From: Polytrichum commune
Taxonomy: Eukaryota > Streptophyta > Polytrichopsida > Polytrichales > Polytrichaceae
Direction: 5' to 3'
Length of the DNA stretch: 64,000 bases
Assembly (NCBI GenBank): GCA_950295325.1
Contig: OX485803.1
Span: 56,497,554 to 56,561,553 of the forward strand
Below, piece by piece: positions 13,733 to 25,839 of this stretch (position 1 is the stretch's first letter; the number at the start of each line of letters is the position of its first letter). The notes under the pieces were generated by a model. It did not search any database. It was not told where the DNA came from and saw only the letters and a program-made list of their open reading frames with translations. The translations under genes were made by a program, and so were the position numbers.

Positions 13733-14225
13733 GGGCCACTTTACACATGAGCCAAGACCGTGACCATGAAATTGTGAGAGCCCAAAAGAGTGCGTTCAAA
13801 GGTCGTCCCAACACACTTCCAAAATTTTGTAGTGTGGTCACGGATCCTCAAGTGTAGTGTGAAGCCATATGTGACCGGGCCCTCAACCAAATGCTATTTC
13901 AATGAAATTCTATTCATGCGGGTCCTCACCATGATAAAATAGAATAAATCAACGGTTGTGAGCGTTTGGAATGCCATGGTCTCCCGATTTTGTGTTAGGC
14001 CTACCTCCAAGAGGTGGTTTTTGAGAATAGTCCAAGTGACCATGAAACATGATCCATTTGATGCCATGTAGGAATCCATGTAGACTTTACATCCATCTTG
14101 CATGCAATTACTCCGTCCCTCAAGCCTAATGTGAAGTGAACTTGGACCGGCTCCACCTTTTCCACCAATGAGAGTGCTTGAAGTGTAATGGTCACGGGCT
14201 CTTGGTATCGTGTGTGAAGTGGCCC
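13733..14225. mobile_element. MITE family A, copy 1 (TTA TSD, PIF/Harbinger-like)
   Basis: Terminal inverted repeats begin GGGCCACTTTACACATGA on the left and end GTGTGTGAAGTGGCCC on the right. TTA flanks both sides (13730-13732 and 14226-14228). A 3-bp TTA/TAA duplication plus GGGCC ends is typical of Tourist-like (PIF/Harbinger) MITEs. The related copy is at 53332-54004. No coding capacity. Confidence 0.8.
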
Positions 14226-14309
14226 TTAATCATGTGTTTCATAGCCTAGGAGCAGTGGGCTAGTCAGGAAAAGTAACCATTTAAGACCCTGTACCTGACC
14301 TCCGAGAGA

Positions 14310-15290
14310 CTTCATGCTCATGTCCGCCATCGCGAGGGATCCGAACCCTAACTCTCGATCTGCTGTTACTCGGGGCAGATCCGACCACCAACGTGTGCTC
14401 GCCCTTTCGCATTCCGGGGATCGAGGTTGAAGCAGGGCAGCAGACATTATAGATGCATGATAGGGGTGGGCTGAGATTAGCAGAACGTGAACGTGGTGGG
14501 CAGACCCCTCGGCATTGCATTGCCCTTGGCGAGGTAAATCAGCCACCCTCAATTACTCTGATTCTTTTGTTTCCGTGCTCATCTATAAAGTGGAAGGTGC
14601 AAGCTCGAATTGTCAAATGTTTGTGATCTACGAATTTGAAGTCACATACAAAGAAAACAGAGACAAGTTCGGTGTATTCGTAATGCGATATATGTCGCTT
14701 GATCTTAAGTGGCAAGGAAATCGTTTCCCTGTAATTTTGATTCCCGGAGCAACGAACACACATTATGATAATGGAAAGTACCAAAGTAGCGAAGCTAGAC
14801 ATCTGAGGAATCGCTGAGAACATTTAGGAGCTGGGGAGAATTAGTAGAGTATTGGATAGGACTCTAAATTAAGGTGCTCTTTCTGCAATCAGGATGTGCA
14901 GCGCATGCAATGCTAAGTATTAAGCATTTTCCTATTTATTCTGCCAACTATTAACCTTGATAACAGCTATAGGAGTGCAGTTCGTAGGTTTTATGGAATC
15001 GAATTCGGTGTATAATTTTCACTTAGCTGAAGACTCTGGAACACATCTGGCCTCTCCCTGATTGCCGCATACGGCACCGACTGTCGATCAGCTGCTTATA
15101 CTGATATTCAAATCATTATCGCAACTTTCAGAATCGAAGTATGTGACTTGGGCACTTTTTGTACTGGACACCTCAAGAATGACACGAAAGTATCCGAAGG
15201 CAATAATCTCCTGGTTAGAGTTGATTCTAAGTACAGTGCCTATAGGGTCGATACGGAATTTTAAATGTCAAGGACGAATTTCCGTTATCT
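14310..15290 (+). pseudogene. TRAPPC5: partial duplicate of the TRAPPC5 5' end (leader, exon 1, part of intron 1)
   Basis: This segment runs parallel to about 19613-20560. It shares the leader CCCTAACTCTCGATCTG, the exon-1 text around ATGATAGGGGTGGGC, the GAGGTAAATCAG splice donor, and then about 750 bp of intron 1 up to GGCAATAATCTCCTGGTTAGA. The copied exon 1 reaches TGA at its sixth codon (14474-14476) and has an insertion before the donor, so it cannot encode the TRAPPC5 N-terminus. The similarity ends before exon 2, so this is a truncated segmental copy. DPH7 starts about 420 bp further on, so the copied promoter or leader could supply transcription signals to DPH7 (inference). Confidence 0.85.
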
Positions 15291-15711
15291 GTTTTGCTGC
15301 AGAAAAATTGTGATTGAAATATTACTCAAGAAATCGTAGTCTCCCTCACCATCTGAACCAAAACTTGGAACTATAAAACTCTTGGATTGTACATTGGACT
15401 TTGTAGTTTTACTCGAGACACATGAATTCTATGATGTGGATGAAATCATGTTTGATATTTGAACCCTTAATAGGGTTTAGTCACTTATTTAGCTGCCGCT
15501 CCCAACAAAGGCAAAGTTGTCTTACGATGTTGTTCATTTCCTCAAATCTACATGAACCCTGACCGAGGGCTTTGTGGAAGTCACTCATTCTACATGCATA
15601 ATTTTGTGATAGTGGACTGGGGAATAACTCTTCCATTCTAAGTAATCCTTGCAGGTCGTAGAAGAATCACAGCTTGCAGCTGAGGTTGGCTGCACTGAGA
15701 CGGGTGGGAAG

Positions 15712-17694
15712 ATGGGAGCAAGGGCGACATTTCTGGAGGGCAACGCAGACGCAGTTGAGTTTTGCACCGCATCTGCACACCACAATCTCTTAGTCGCTGC
15801 CTCCTACACACTACAAGAAGGACCGAGCCCTGTCCGCGTGGGCGGTCTCTACCTCTTCACCGTTGGTGACAAGTCCAACCCTGAGCTTCGAAAACTGCAA
15901 CTCCTTGATACGTCAGGGATTTTTGACATCAAGTGGAACAGATCAAGCTCCTCCTTTGCACCGTGTCTTGGTCAAGCAAGTGCGGATGGCTCCTTACGAT
16001 TATATTCTCTACAAGAAGGTCACACTCCTTCACGTTCTTCTTATTAAAGACAATTAAATAAACCGAACTTTTGGCTTTTGTTTTCCAATTTCAGGGTTTT
16101 TGTCTTATCTCTTGGTTTTCATGTGTCGAAATTGAGGTCTTAGGACACATGGTTCTTAAATTATTTGCTTGAGTCTTCTCACTACCTCTGTTGGAGATCA
16201 ATGAAGAAACTCAAATAAGGATCGACTGTCAGGAGCTGATGAAGTCAGTGGGGATGTACACCTGGAAGGTGGCTTCTTCCATGTAGATTGTTGTTGATGG
16301 CCCCTGGTCAAATGGCTTGTCACCATTTGGCTATGGCCAGATGAGTGATTTGTTTTCTACTTCATTCCAGTTTTGTTTGCTTCTTTCTGGCTGCTTTATA
16401 TTGAGTACGTAACTCTAAAAGCTTTAGATTAACCATCTCGTATTTTATTTTGCGATATATTGGCGTCCTTTATCTGTAAGTATTATTCAAACATCTATAC
16501 TTATCAAGGTTAATTTTAATGGCACATCAAAGTACAGAGGGATAAGAGAGCTATAGAATAACTCCGCACCAATTGTATGTGCACTGTGAAGTTTTGCCTC
16601 CCTGAGTGGGCTATTCATGTGCTTATTTCACCAAATGCAATTTTATACTGCGGGATTATAAGGAGTGAGAAAAATTCATACAGAATTTGAATGAGTTTCT
16701 TTGACAGTTGGTGAAATAGATCTGATTGCATTAATCTTCTTGGGAATTTCCCTTTTCTGGTGGTGTGGTTGGATTTTAAGTGCTAAAGATCATGCTGGTG
16801 CTTTATGTTTGTCAGTCACCTATCTAGTAGATCTGATTTTGGCAACTAACTGGTAGTTTGTGCAAGTAATACAATGGACTATAGCATGAAGGAGAATGGA
16901 TCTGATTTCTTGCAGATGAGGAGCCAAGGTTGCAGGAGACATCAAACCTCAATCTCGAGTCATCGATGTGTCTTTCTCTTGACTGGAGCCATGTTGCCAC
17001 AAATGCGCAAATTGCTATTAGTCACTCAGATGGGACAATAAGTGTTGTTGATGTTGGGCAATCTGAGCCACTTGTCTCACAATCTGGCCAGGCACATGAA
17101 CTCGAGACTTGGACAACGTCCTATGACTTCTGGCATCCGGAGGTGATCTACTCTGGAGCTGATGACTGTCATTTTTGTGCTTGGGATTTACGAGAGGGTC
17201 TAGATACTCCAATTTTTCGGGACAGGAAATCACACCAAATGGGTGTTTGTAGTATTCAAACCAACCCATTTGCAGAGCATGAATTGATCACAGGGAGCTA
17301 TGATGAAAACCTACGGCTTTGGGACATGAGGATGATCCATAGACCATTGACTCGAGTGGGGCTGGGTTTAGGTGGAGGGGTCTGGAGGTTGAGGTGGCAT
17401 CCACTTGACAAAGGCCTTGTTCTTGCTGCATGCATGCATAATGGATTTTCTATTTTGAGAGTAGATGGGGATGTTGTAGAAGTTGCTGAAGAGTATAAGG
17501 CACATGAGTCGCTTGCCTATGGGGCAGACTGGTTCCAGGGAAAGTGGGGCAGGGCGGAGTCCAACACTCTTGACAGTATATTGGGGAGTAATAAAGAAAA
17601 GGGTTCCAGAAGTTTAGTTGCAACATGCTCATTTTATGATAAGGCACTTCATGTGTGGGAGCCCTCTCCACTCCCCTTGAAGAGCAGCGACTGA
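15712..17694 (+). CDS. DPH7: diphthine methylesterase DPH7 (WD-repeat protein), two exons
   Basis: Exon 1 is 15712-16018 and exon 2 is 16916-17694. The intron is GT-AG in phase 1, and the joined frame reads through LQEG|DEEPRLQE for 361 residues. WD-repeat strings are visible: GIFDIKWN, YSGADDCHFCAWDLRE, ELITGSYDENLRLWDMR, GGGVWRLRWHP, LVLAACMHNGF and a late AYGADWF. The DENLRLWD, GGVWRLRWHP and LAACMHNGF set is characteristic of the DPH7/WDR85/Rrt2 family. The enzyme removes the methyl ester from methylated diphthine on elongation factor 2, allowing the final amidation to diphthamide; it is cytosolic. I chose ATG 15712 because MGARATFLEGNADAVEFC matches how family members begin. The only upstream frame extension starts with TTG just after a CTTGCAG splice-like site, so a 5' non-coding exon is possible. 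Confidence 0.95.
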
Positions 17695-18699
17695 ATAAGT
17701 GTTTGTGTCACAATTCAGAGTCTCTTCTTTGTATTCCTGGCCGTGCTAATTCATATTGATGTTTGTCTTCTAGTTTGAGAGACAGGCAGAAAGAGAATCA
17801 GCTGGGTTGTTTCGAGTGTTTGAATACCAATTGCTCAAATACATTGGAAGAGGACGTTCTTGAGGCAAGTGCGAAAATTGACAGTGCATTGTTTCAACCT
17901 GTCTTCCCTTTTCCATATCTATGTTCTCCACAGCTTTTGGAACATGCCCATCCTTTTCTGTTTTGGGATTTTACTCAGTAATCCACAGCCTATGCAGAGG
18001 GGTGTATAGTGAACTCTGAATATTTGTGGGCCTCTATGTGCTCGTTGAATGTATTTTTGTTAAGGGTCAGAGAGGTCAGAGTATGTAGTAGAGAACAACA
18101 CTTGTCTCCAAGAGACTTGATGGACTCTTCAGTGAGTAGATATTAGTAGTTTGGACATTTGGACCGGCATCCATGACTGGTGAATTTTGATTAGATTCTA
18201 ATATGGTGCTCTATCCAATTTCACCCTCAAGTGCCTAAGAGGCCCTATCCATACCTCTCCATGCACAATTGAGTTACAAAATTCCATTTTTACTCAATTG
18301 TGTTAGATGTGACCCTATTTAAAATTTAAACCATTCTTCTAGCATATTTTTCTCAGTTGAATATCTTTATGCTATTGAAGATGTAGGCTACATTACATAG
18401 CTTAGGTGCCCTTGGATACAAATACATACTTAAGATTTTGACCATCAATTTCACATGTGAGTTTATTTTATTCTCCTTGACATAAAATAATGTTTAAATG
18501 TAAGTTTAAAACCCACAAGTGTAAAAAAACATAATTTGTAGACTTGGTAAGGCTCATACAAATTGTGCTTATGGCCATATGTTCTTGGTCTCTTAAGGGT
18601 CAAGATTTGTTCAAATTTAATCTAACAATTTGCTTAAGCCTTATTGTTTTTAAAATTCTTGCACAAGTAAGCCCAATGACATAATCTGGTAGTGATTGT
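17695..18699. other. 3' flank of DPH7, nothing further recognised
   Basis: The first few hundred bases are probably 3' UTR. After that the sequence is AT-rich without exons or bounded repeats. Confidence 0.4.
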
Positions 18700-18880
18700 T
18701 TGCAAAAATATGCTCAAAATATGAATACGTTTCAAAATGGCTAGAGAGACAAGGACTCCACGACCAATGGTTCAATCTCTTTTGAGATGCTTCACGAATA
18801 ACCAAACCCCAAACCACACAAGTCCTTAAATTTAGATACGCCCAATACATGGGTGACCACAAAATAAACATCACCTAGTC
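18700..18880 (+). pseudogene. diverged LINE pol fragment related to the 23883-36215 element
   Basis: One plus-strand frame reads KYEYVSKWLERQG, then ITKPQTTQVLKFRYAQYMGD and HKINI, with an internal TGA. It aligns with the pol region just before the zinc motif of the large LINE (35229-35375: PYVEKWL, then TQTLKFRYAQYMGNHRKNI). The similarity is at protein level with many substitutions, so this is an old, truncated insertion of a related element. No flanking duplication was found. Confidence 0.75.
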
Positions 18881-18999
18881 CCACATTATCCCACCATGAC
18901 TTGTGAGTTATACATCCAACACATTATCGATACATGAGCACATCTATCAACCTGATGCACCCACCCACATCCTCACAAAACTCCGTATCATCCAACATC

Positions 19000-19410
19000 A
19001 CGCAACGACTCATCAACTAGATAACCCATGAGAGGAGAGTGGATGACAAACCGCAACATCGGCGAGTCATCCACCTCCTTGTGATGGCTATCATTAATAA
19101 TCAATCGACTTGTGGATGTAATTCTTGATTTATGGTAGATATTGTGCATTTATGGATGACAAATTGGAATGAGTTTTCATAACCCTTTTGCTCTAGGATG
19201 AGCGATCGATTATGCACTAGATAACCATCGAAAGGAGAATGGATGATGAGTTGCAAAGGGACAAGTCATCCACCTCCTTGAGTTGGTTATTGGTCATAAC
19301 CAATTTGCTCATGAATATCTATTCTTGGTTATGGATGAAATGTTGTCTATGTGGATAGAAAACACAAGAGTCGTTGGAGGTGCCCTCCATTTGGATGAGC
19401 GACTGGTTAT
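19000..19410 (+). repeat. two tandem ~205-bp repeat units
   Basis: Units at about 19000-19200 and 19200-19410 share ACTAGATAACCAT, GTCATCCACCTCCTTG, GATGAGCGA and similar text in the same order. A related single unit lies just downstream of the dirigent gene (about 8185-8365). Identity between units is modest and the family is not recognised. Confidence 0.65.
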
Positions 19411-19741
19411 GAAATCATAGACACACTACTATCTCACTACATTACTAGAAGCTACACACATATCAACAAGAATTTGTGTTTCAAAATTATTATTAGTAGA
19501 TATGTATAATAATAACGAAGCCAAGAAATGTGCCTTGCCCTTCACACCGAAGGGCGTTGAAGGGCAATGAAGGGCGTCTGCAGGAGATAGAGCGTGAGGG
19601 TTTGCAGAATTTTTGCTCAACTCCGCCATCGCCACTCCAAACCCTAACTCTCGATCTGTTGTTACTCGGAGCAAATTTGACTACCAGAGGTTTGCTCGCG
19701 TCTCGCACTTGGGAGATTGAGGTGGAGGCAGGGCAGCAGAC

Positions 19742-22593
19742 ATGATAGGGGTGGGCCGAGCGAAGCAGAATGTGAACGTGGTGGACAGACCCCTCGGCAA
19801 GGGCAAAGCTGAGGTAAATCAGTCAAGCTCAACTACTCGCTCTCTAATTCTTTTGTTTCCATTGCTGGGTGCTCATTTGTAAAGTGAAAGTTGCAAGCTT
19901 GATTTGCAAAGCATTTGTGATCTATGAATTTGAAGTCACATCAAGGAAAACAAGGACAAAATTCGGTACATTTCGTCGTGCGATGTATGTCACTTGATCT
20001 CGAGTGGCAAGGAAATCGTGTCCTTGTGATTAAGATTTCCGGAGCAAGCAACACACATAATGATAATAGAAAGTAACAAAGTATTGAAGCTATACATCTG
20101 GAATCGCTCAGAACGTTTAGGAGCTGGGGATGATTAGTAGAGAGTGTTTGGTAGAAGTTTTAAGTTGAGGTGCTCTTTCTGCAATTAGGGTGTGCAGCAG
20201 ACGCAATGCTAAGCTCTAAGCATTTCTCCATTTGTCCTTCCAATTATTAACCTTGATAGCATCTACAGTAGTGCAGTTTCATTGGATTTGTGAAAGTGAA
20301 TTCGATGGCATAGTTCTCACTTAGTGTTCGGCCTCTCCCTGATTGCCGAGTACTTTACCATCTGTTGATCAGCCAGAAAAAGGTTATGCTGATATTCACA
20401 TCACTCTTGTAGCTTCTAGAATCAAGGTATTTTACTTGGGCACAATTTTATACCCGAGTAAGTACTGGACACCTCAAGTTTGACATGAAAGTATCTGAAG
20501 GCAATAATCTCCTGGTTAGAGTTGTATATACAGTCCCTGTAGGGTCGATATGAGCATCAAAACAAGTTGTTCGTGTATCATGTTCTTTTTGTGGTTGCAA
20601 AGGTACATCATAGTTCCTACGAATAAGGTTATGTTGTGACATTTCCCCCAAGGTTCATTTCTTTTGTGATGTGTTGAAGTGTGGCAGGATGATATCACAC
20701 AAATCTTGAGGGTTCAGACAGTCCTGAAATGTAGAATTGTTGGGATTCTGTGTGCAGGTTAGCCTCAGTGCATTTGCATTCTTGTTTTCGGAGCTAGTGC
20801 AGTACAATCAAGGCCGAGTTGAGAATATTGCTGAACTTGAACACAGGTGAGGCTGCATTTTCCCGGAGCCTTAAAGTTCTACTTGTGACTTTAACCTTGA
20901 CATAACTTCACTGCATTTACTGACTACCAACAACGTCACTGTGTGCAAGGCTTGTGAACTGTCCATTTTTATATTCGCCATTTTTAAGTGATAAGAGCAA
21001 ATCAATAAAGGATGATGAACCATAAAAAAATTTTGTTTTTGCATTTCTGTGGGCTACACTTTGCAGTGAGAACGGATCTGAACATTGTATTTGTAACGTG
21101 TGAGGAACAGATTGGAAGATGCTGGCTATGCAGTTGGTGTCCGTATGCTTGAACTTTTGTGCCATAGAGAGAAAGTAAGTCATTAAGGTTACCTTCTCTA
21201 TGTAATTACAATTTGTTGGTGATTTATCACTATGAGAATAGTAAGGCATATCAGTGAATCTCTTCACTGATAATAGGTGATATGTCTTGCAGTGAAATTT
21301 GTGTGGAGTTATTATTTCAAGAACTTGGAGGGAGTATGGTCTAACTTATCAAAAGAGTCACTAACCATTTGGTCCCTTCTAGGAGAATGGATGGATTGTT
21401 GATTCTGAGATAAAGACTTGTTTTTAGTAACCATTGACTGCTAAAGTGAGTTGCATGAAAAGTGGATATAAAGATAAAAACTCCAGTTCTTTTTGTGGTG
21501 TTCTTTAGGACCATCTACCAGGCTAGAAGGTGTGGACTGCAAAATTCTTAAAACTGTTTCAAATGTGTCACTGAGGTTTGACATTTGTTTCAGGCAAACA
21601 GAAGAGAGACGAGATTGCTAGGCATCCTGTCCTTCGTCCACAGCACTGTGTGGAAGTCACTCTTTGGGAAGGTAATTTAAAAGTGTGTTTCTCATAAACT
21701 GATTTGGTTGAGCATGGTAGAACTTAAAATGCAGGCAGTATCTTGAACATTGAGTTGAGCAATCTGGAGCCAATCACCTCCTTTTCTCTGGAATGTTACC
21801 TTTGATAGTTTTTCTTTTTTCTTTTTTCCCCTCAAGTTCTCTGCCCTCCAATCCTTTATTTTGTGCACTTCCACATGCAGGGCTTGATAAGGAATATTTT
21901 GGCAAGCCTTTCAAATGTGGAGATCACAGAAAATTATTTTGCTTAATTTAGTGAAGAATAGATATAGATTTGAACAAATGTACAGGCAGGCAGACAGCAG
22001 TTTGCATTTTTTTATTAGACTAACAAATGTTTCTACAAACCAGGTTGCAGATTCATTAGAGAAAGGCACTGAACATGAAGACGAGTATATGATCAGCGAA
22101 AAGGAGCTACTTGTCAATAAGTACGTTCTCTTCCTCCCTCCTGTTTATGTTTTTGATACATTGACATCCTAGTTTTGACTTCAAAACTATTGTTAATGGT
22201 CTGTAGCGGGATGGCTAAGCATTTATTAGCAATTTATTCAAAATAGACCTGCGAATTCTATGAACTGAGTTGCGGCCATAGAAGTCTCTTAGCAGAAAGA
22301 CTTTGACCAGCAAGTCTCTGCCTCTTGAGATTTTTCATAGACACAGTTTATTAAGTATCAGATTGTCAATGACACATTCTTTTTCTCTAGTATTGGTGCG
22401 TGTACTCTATGACAAGACTTTCACCTCAATCAGAATATTGCAAGTTTTGCATGTTTGTGTTGTTCCAAAGGCGCAACCTTATTTGTTAGAAATTTACTAT
22501 TTTTTCCATATGTTGGAGCAGGTTTGTTTCAGTTCCACAAGGTATGGGTGCATTCAATTGTGGCACCTTTGTTGCTGGGATTGTCAAGGTAAT

Positions 22594-22631
<38 letters not shown>

Positions 22632-23263
22632 GAGGCTATTTGGAGGTGATTCAAATTCTAGTCTACTCGTTGCCATCTGTTTGCTTTCTACTCAACATGT
22701 TCTCCTTTACTGTGCAGGGTGTGTTGGACGGAGCTGGATTTCCTGCAAGAGTAACAGCTCATTTTGTAGCAGTGGAGGGCCAAGCACGGCCCCGCACTAC
22801 TATCCTCATAAAATTTGCTGAAGAGGTATGTCTTGTGCAATCATCCTGAGCCAACCCAAATCAAGGCTGTAGTCAATATCCTCATTAATTGCGGAGCTCA
22901 TGAATATTTAAATCAAAGTAAAGAATCTTTTCCTTCCTAAAGGATCATTTAAGTCCCCCCCAACTGTGTTGACTATTGAGCCTAGAACATTTCACATACT
23001 TTTTGCACATAGTCCAAACATGTGCCTTTTTGGTATCAGTTCTTAGATCCACACCTAACCTAACCACTGTTTTATAGATGTTGTTCAAAAGATAACTGAC
23101 CAAGTTAGGCCCACTTAGCTTATTATAGACTTTAGCCATACATTACCAGCTTCCATGGCATCAATACTGTAATTGAATTGGACATCAAATTGGACAGTAA
23201 TGTAAGCAACTGTGAAATGTACATACTGTGCAGGTTGTACAGCGAGACGCACGGCTTGGCTAG
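19742..23263 (+). CDS. TRAPPC5: TRAPP complex subunit 5 (Trs31/Bet3 family), eight exons
   Basis: Exons by GT-AG junctions and frame: 19742-19813, 20758-20846, 21111-21174, 21594-21671, 22044-22120, 22522-22588, 22718-22825 and 23234-23263. All phases fit and give 194 residues ending RDARLG. Family landmarks are [16 protein letters not shown], the [16 protein letters not shown] helix, [60 protein letters not shown] and [11 protein letters not shown]. Trs31/TRAPPC5 is a core subunit of the TRAPP tethering complexes, which act as Rab exchange factors at the Golgi. The length equals the family norm and no residue break is seen, so the gene looks functional. Intron 6 begins with a (CT)n run. The LINE lies about 620 bp past the stop and so should spare the coding region. 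Confidence 0.95.
22592..22629 (+). repeat. (CT)n microsatellite in TRAPPC5 intron 6
   Basis: About 19 CT units start just after the exon 6 donor. Because it begins within a few bases of the splice site, length changes could affect splicing, but nothing here shows that. Confidence 0.9.
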
Positions 23264-25413
23264 GAGGTGATGAAACTTGGCGATAATTTACATCAGCCTG
23301 TGGGCAACCCAAACTTGGTGGCGACATAGACCATCGGGAAATATTATTGCATTTCACTTGAACAGAGGCATTTTGTGGGCGAACCTGGTTAAAGTCTCTA
23401 ATTGTCAAAGTTGATCATGGCAGTGTGGGACATGCTAGCATGCACAACATCTTTATTTCAAAAGTGAAGTAGACAATAAAAATATGCAGTTTCGGGACCA
23501 GGTGCTGCACAACTGAATTGTGCAGAAAATTGGGCAGAACATCTCACTACCTTCAAGATTGGCAGCACATTTGTAAGCTAGGTGGACATACCTGTCATCT
23601 AGAGTTTCGAACTTATCAAATCTTGTGGCTGGCTTCAGGAGTGCTGATCCTATTCCTGTTACTTTCATGTTTATTTGGTAAACAAGTCTTCATTCTGGTC
23701 CACACCAGCGAGAATGTTCCATCAAAAGTTACTATTTGACATAATACCTGCACATATGTAGGAATTTAATATGTATTCTGTTATACTTCAAAAGTTAGTG
23801 CTTCCAATATTCGTTTTGGCAGCACAAATGAAGATGGCATCCATATGATGTTAATGTTGCACACTTTTTATTGGATATTTGTTTTTTTCTTCTTCTAATC
23901 TCGTCTTTCTGTGCGTCAAATCCGGCCTCCCCTAATTGCCAATGATGAGAATCGTTGAGATCCTTCTCCCCTCTTCTGCATGGAAGCAAGTCTTTATGGC
24001 TTCATGAGCCTCGTTCACGTGCACGCCCTCCGTTTGCCCAACGATCAACTATACTAGATATGGGGGCCAAGCAACATCAAGACAACACCCAGAAACACAA
24101 CGCCGAGGATCAATGGCGACTGCGCCACCAACAAACCCGAGCCCAAAACCCTAACAATGCTACAGAAGCAGCCTCAACCCTGCCCGACAAACAGCCAACC
24201 CACAGCAACACCGGACGGAGACAACCAAGAACCAAGCACAGGACAACAGAAGCAGATCCAGATCCGAAACAAGTGAAAGATAGAAGAGCAGCAGCAACAT
24301 TTAGGGTTTTTTCTTTACTCATAATATGGGTGCTTCTAAGCACCAATGATCTGTGGGTATGCCCACACCACACAATACTCACAAAAAATTGCATCCACAA
24401 TCCACCCTCCAATCTACTCTCCAATCTACCCCTCCTCACTAAGATGTCTACACTCCACCCCGCCTCCAGCACCGCACCCACCAGATGGCTGCCCCTCACT
24501 AATCACCCCCAAAGATTCATACAGTCCTCTTAGATCACCCATCTACCAGCTAACGCTCCCTCCTTGTACCACTCCAGCTCCTCGATCCACAAAAGCGCCG
24601 CCGCCACCCACACAATGCCACACCACAGTGGTTAGAAAAAAGACTTGCACCTATCACACAAGCAACACAACCATCAAGAAACACCACACACCCAACATCA
24701 CACTTTCAAAAAGCTTACCTACGCGAGCCCAGAATGCATCCTCCCAAACGACCGCAACCGCTCCGTACACATATTGCCGCACAGACATACACATCCACAG
24801 GACCGAGGCAGACAAGAACTACGCTCCCTCGCAACCTGCCACAATGGATCATCCCCAACCCCCCGCACATACCACCAAAACAGGCAGCCAACGATCTGCT
24901 ACGACAGCTAGCCCCATACAGACAGCCAAGCAATCCAACCTCAGCATACCCCCTCCTACTCAAGAACAACACCACTCTCAACACACAGAGGTCCCCCGAA
25001 TCGGAAACAACAAAATCACAGCAGAACCACCACTAATCACGCTGAGATCTAACACACTAAGCCACCCTAAACAAAGCAGATATGCACAAATACCATCCCA
25101 CACCCAGACAAGAGACAAACAACCTGCCACTCAACGCCGTAAATCCAACCCAAAATCAGCCGAAACACATCTGGATGCACAACCCACCGATCCCTCACCC
25201 AGCCAAGCAGACCCCAGTCCGCACCAAAGACTACACCACCCTCGCCCACCCCCTAACCTTCAAATACCCCACCTCCACACTGAATCCCTCACCTCACTCT
25301 CAGTACCATACACCACCACACTTCACTCTCTATCCCACTGCCCCAGATCACTCTCTCCCATCAAACTCCCCACCTCACCCCTCTCACACTCTCCCAAATC
25401 ACTCCTCCTCAAC

Positions 25414-25806
25414 AGGTCCTCCCCCGCACTCTGTCCACCACACAGCGACACACCTCTGTCTCTCTCTCATTCTTCCACAGCAATCTCTTGCAGAACGGCC
25501 CCCACAAGAACTGGGCGCAGGGCACCCTCTCTCAGATCACTCCCCCCCAGCAGGTCCTCCTCCGCACTCTGTTCACCACACAGCGACGCACCTCACTATC
25601 TCTCTCATTCTCCCACAGCAATCTCTTGCAGAACGGCCCCCACAAGAACGGGGCGCAGAGCACCCTCTCTCAGATCACCCCCCAGCAGGTCCTCCCCCGC
25701 ACTCTGTTCACCACACAGCGACGCATCTCACTCTCTCTCTCATTCTCCCACAGCAATCCCTCGCAGAACGGCCCCCACAAGAACTGGACGCAGGGCACCC
25801 TCAACT
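25414..25806 (+). repeat. three ~136-bp tandem monomers in the LINE 5' leader
   Basis: Units start at about 25414, 25552 and 25687 with AGGTCCTCC and share GCACTCTGTTCACCACACAG, CTCTCATTCTCCCACAGCAA and CAGAACGGCCCCCACAAGAA. They lie just before the ORF1 ATG. Two frames stay open through them, but the repeated peptide has no family match and I take the region as untranslated leader. Promoter monomers of this kind are known from mouse L1. Confidence 0.85.
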
Positions 25807-25839
25807 AAAGCGGCAGCCGACCCACACAGCAAACTCGCA

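Noticed and set aside
15649-15711. N-terminal extension of DPH7 by 21 codons
   Set aside because: The extension opens with TTG, not ATG, and overlaps a likely splice acceptor. ATG 15712 matches the family start.
22303-22821. 172-codon frame across TRAPPC5 introns and exons 6-7
   Set aside because: It reads the exons in the wrong frame and runs through the (CT)n intron. The spliced TRAPPC5 model explains the region.
22930-23070. Weak similarity between TRAPPC5 intron 7 and about 12805-12960
   Set aside because: Only short phrases match (poly-C, GAACAT, ACACCTAA). Too weak to annotate as a repeat by eye.
24346-25839. Long open frame through the LINE 5' leader, and an overlapping 305-codon frame at 25082-25999
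   Set aside because: C/A-rich sequence has few stops, two frames are open at once through the tandem monomers, and no folded-domain signature is seen. Kept as leader.
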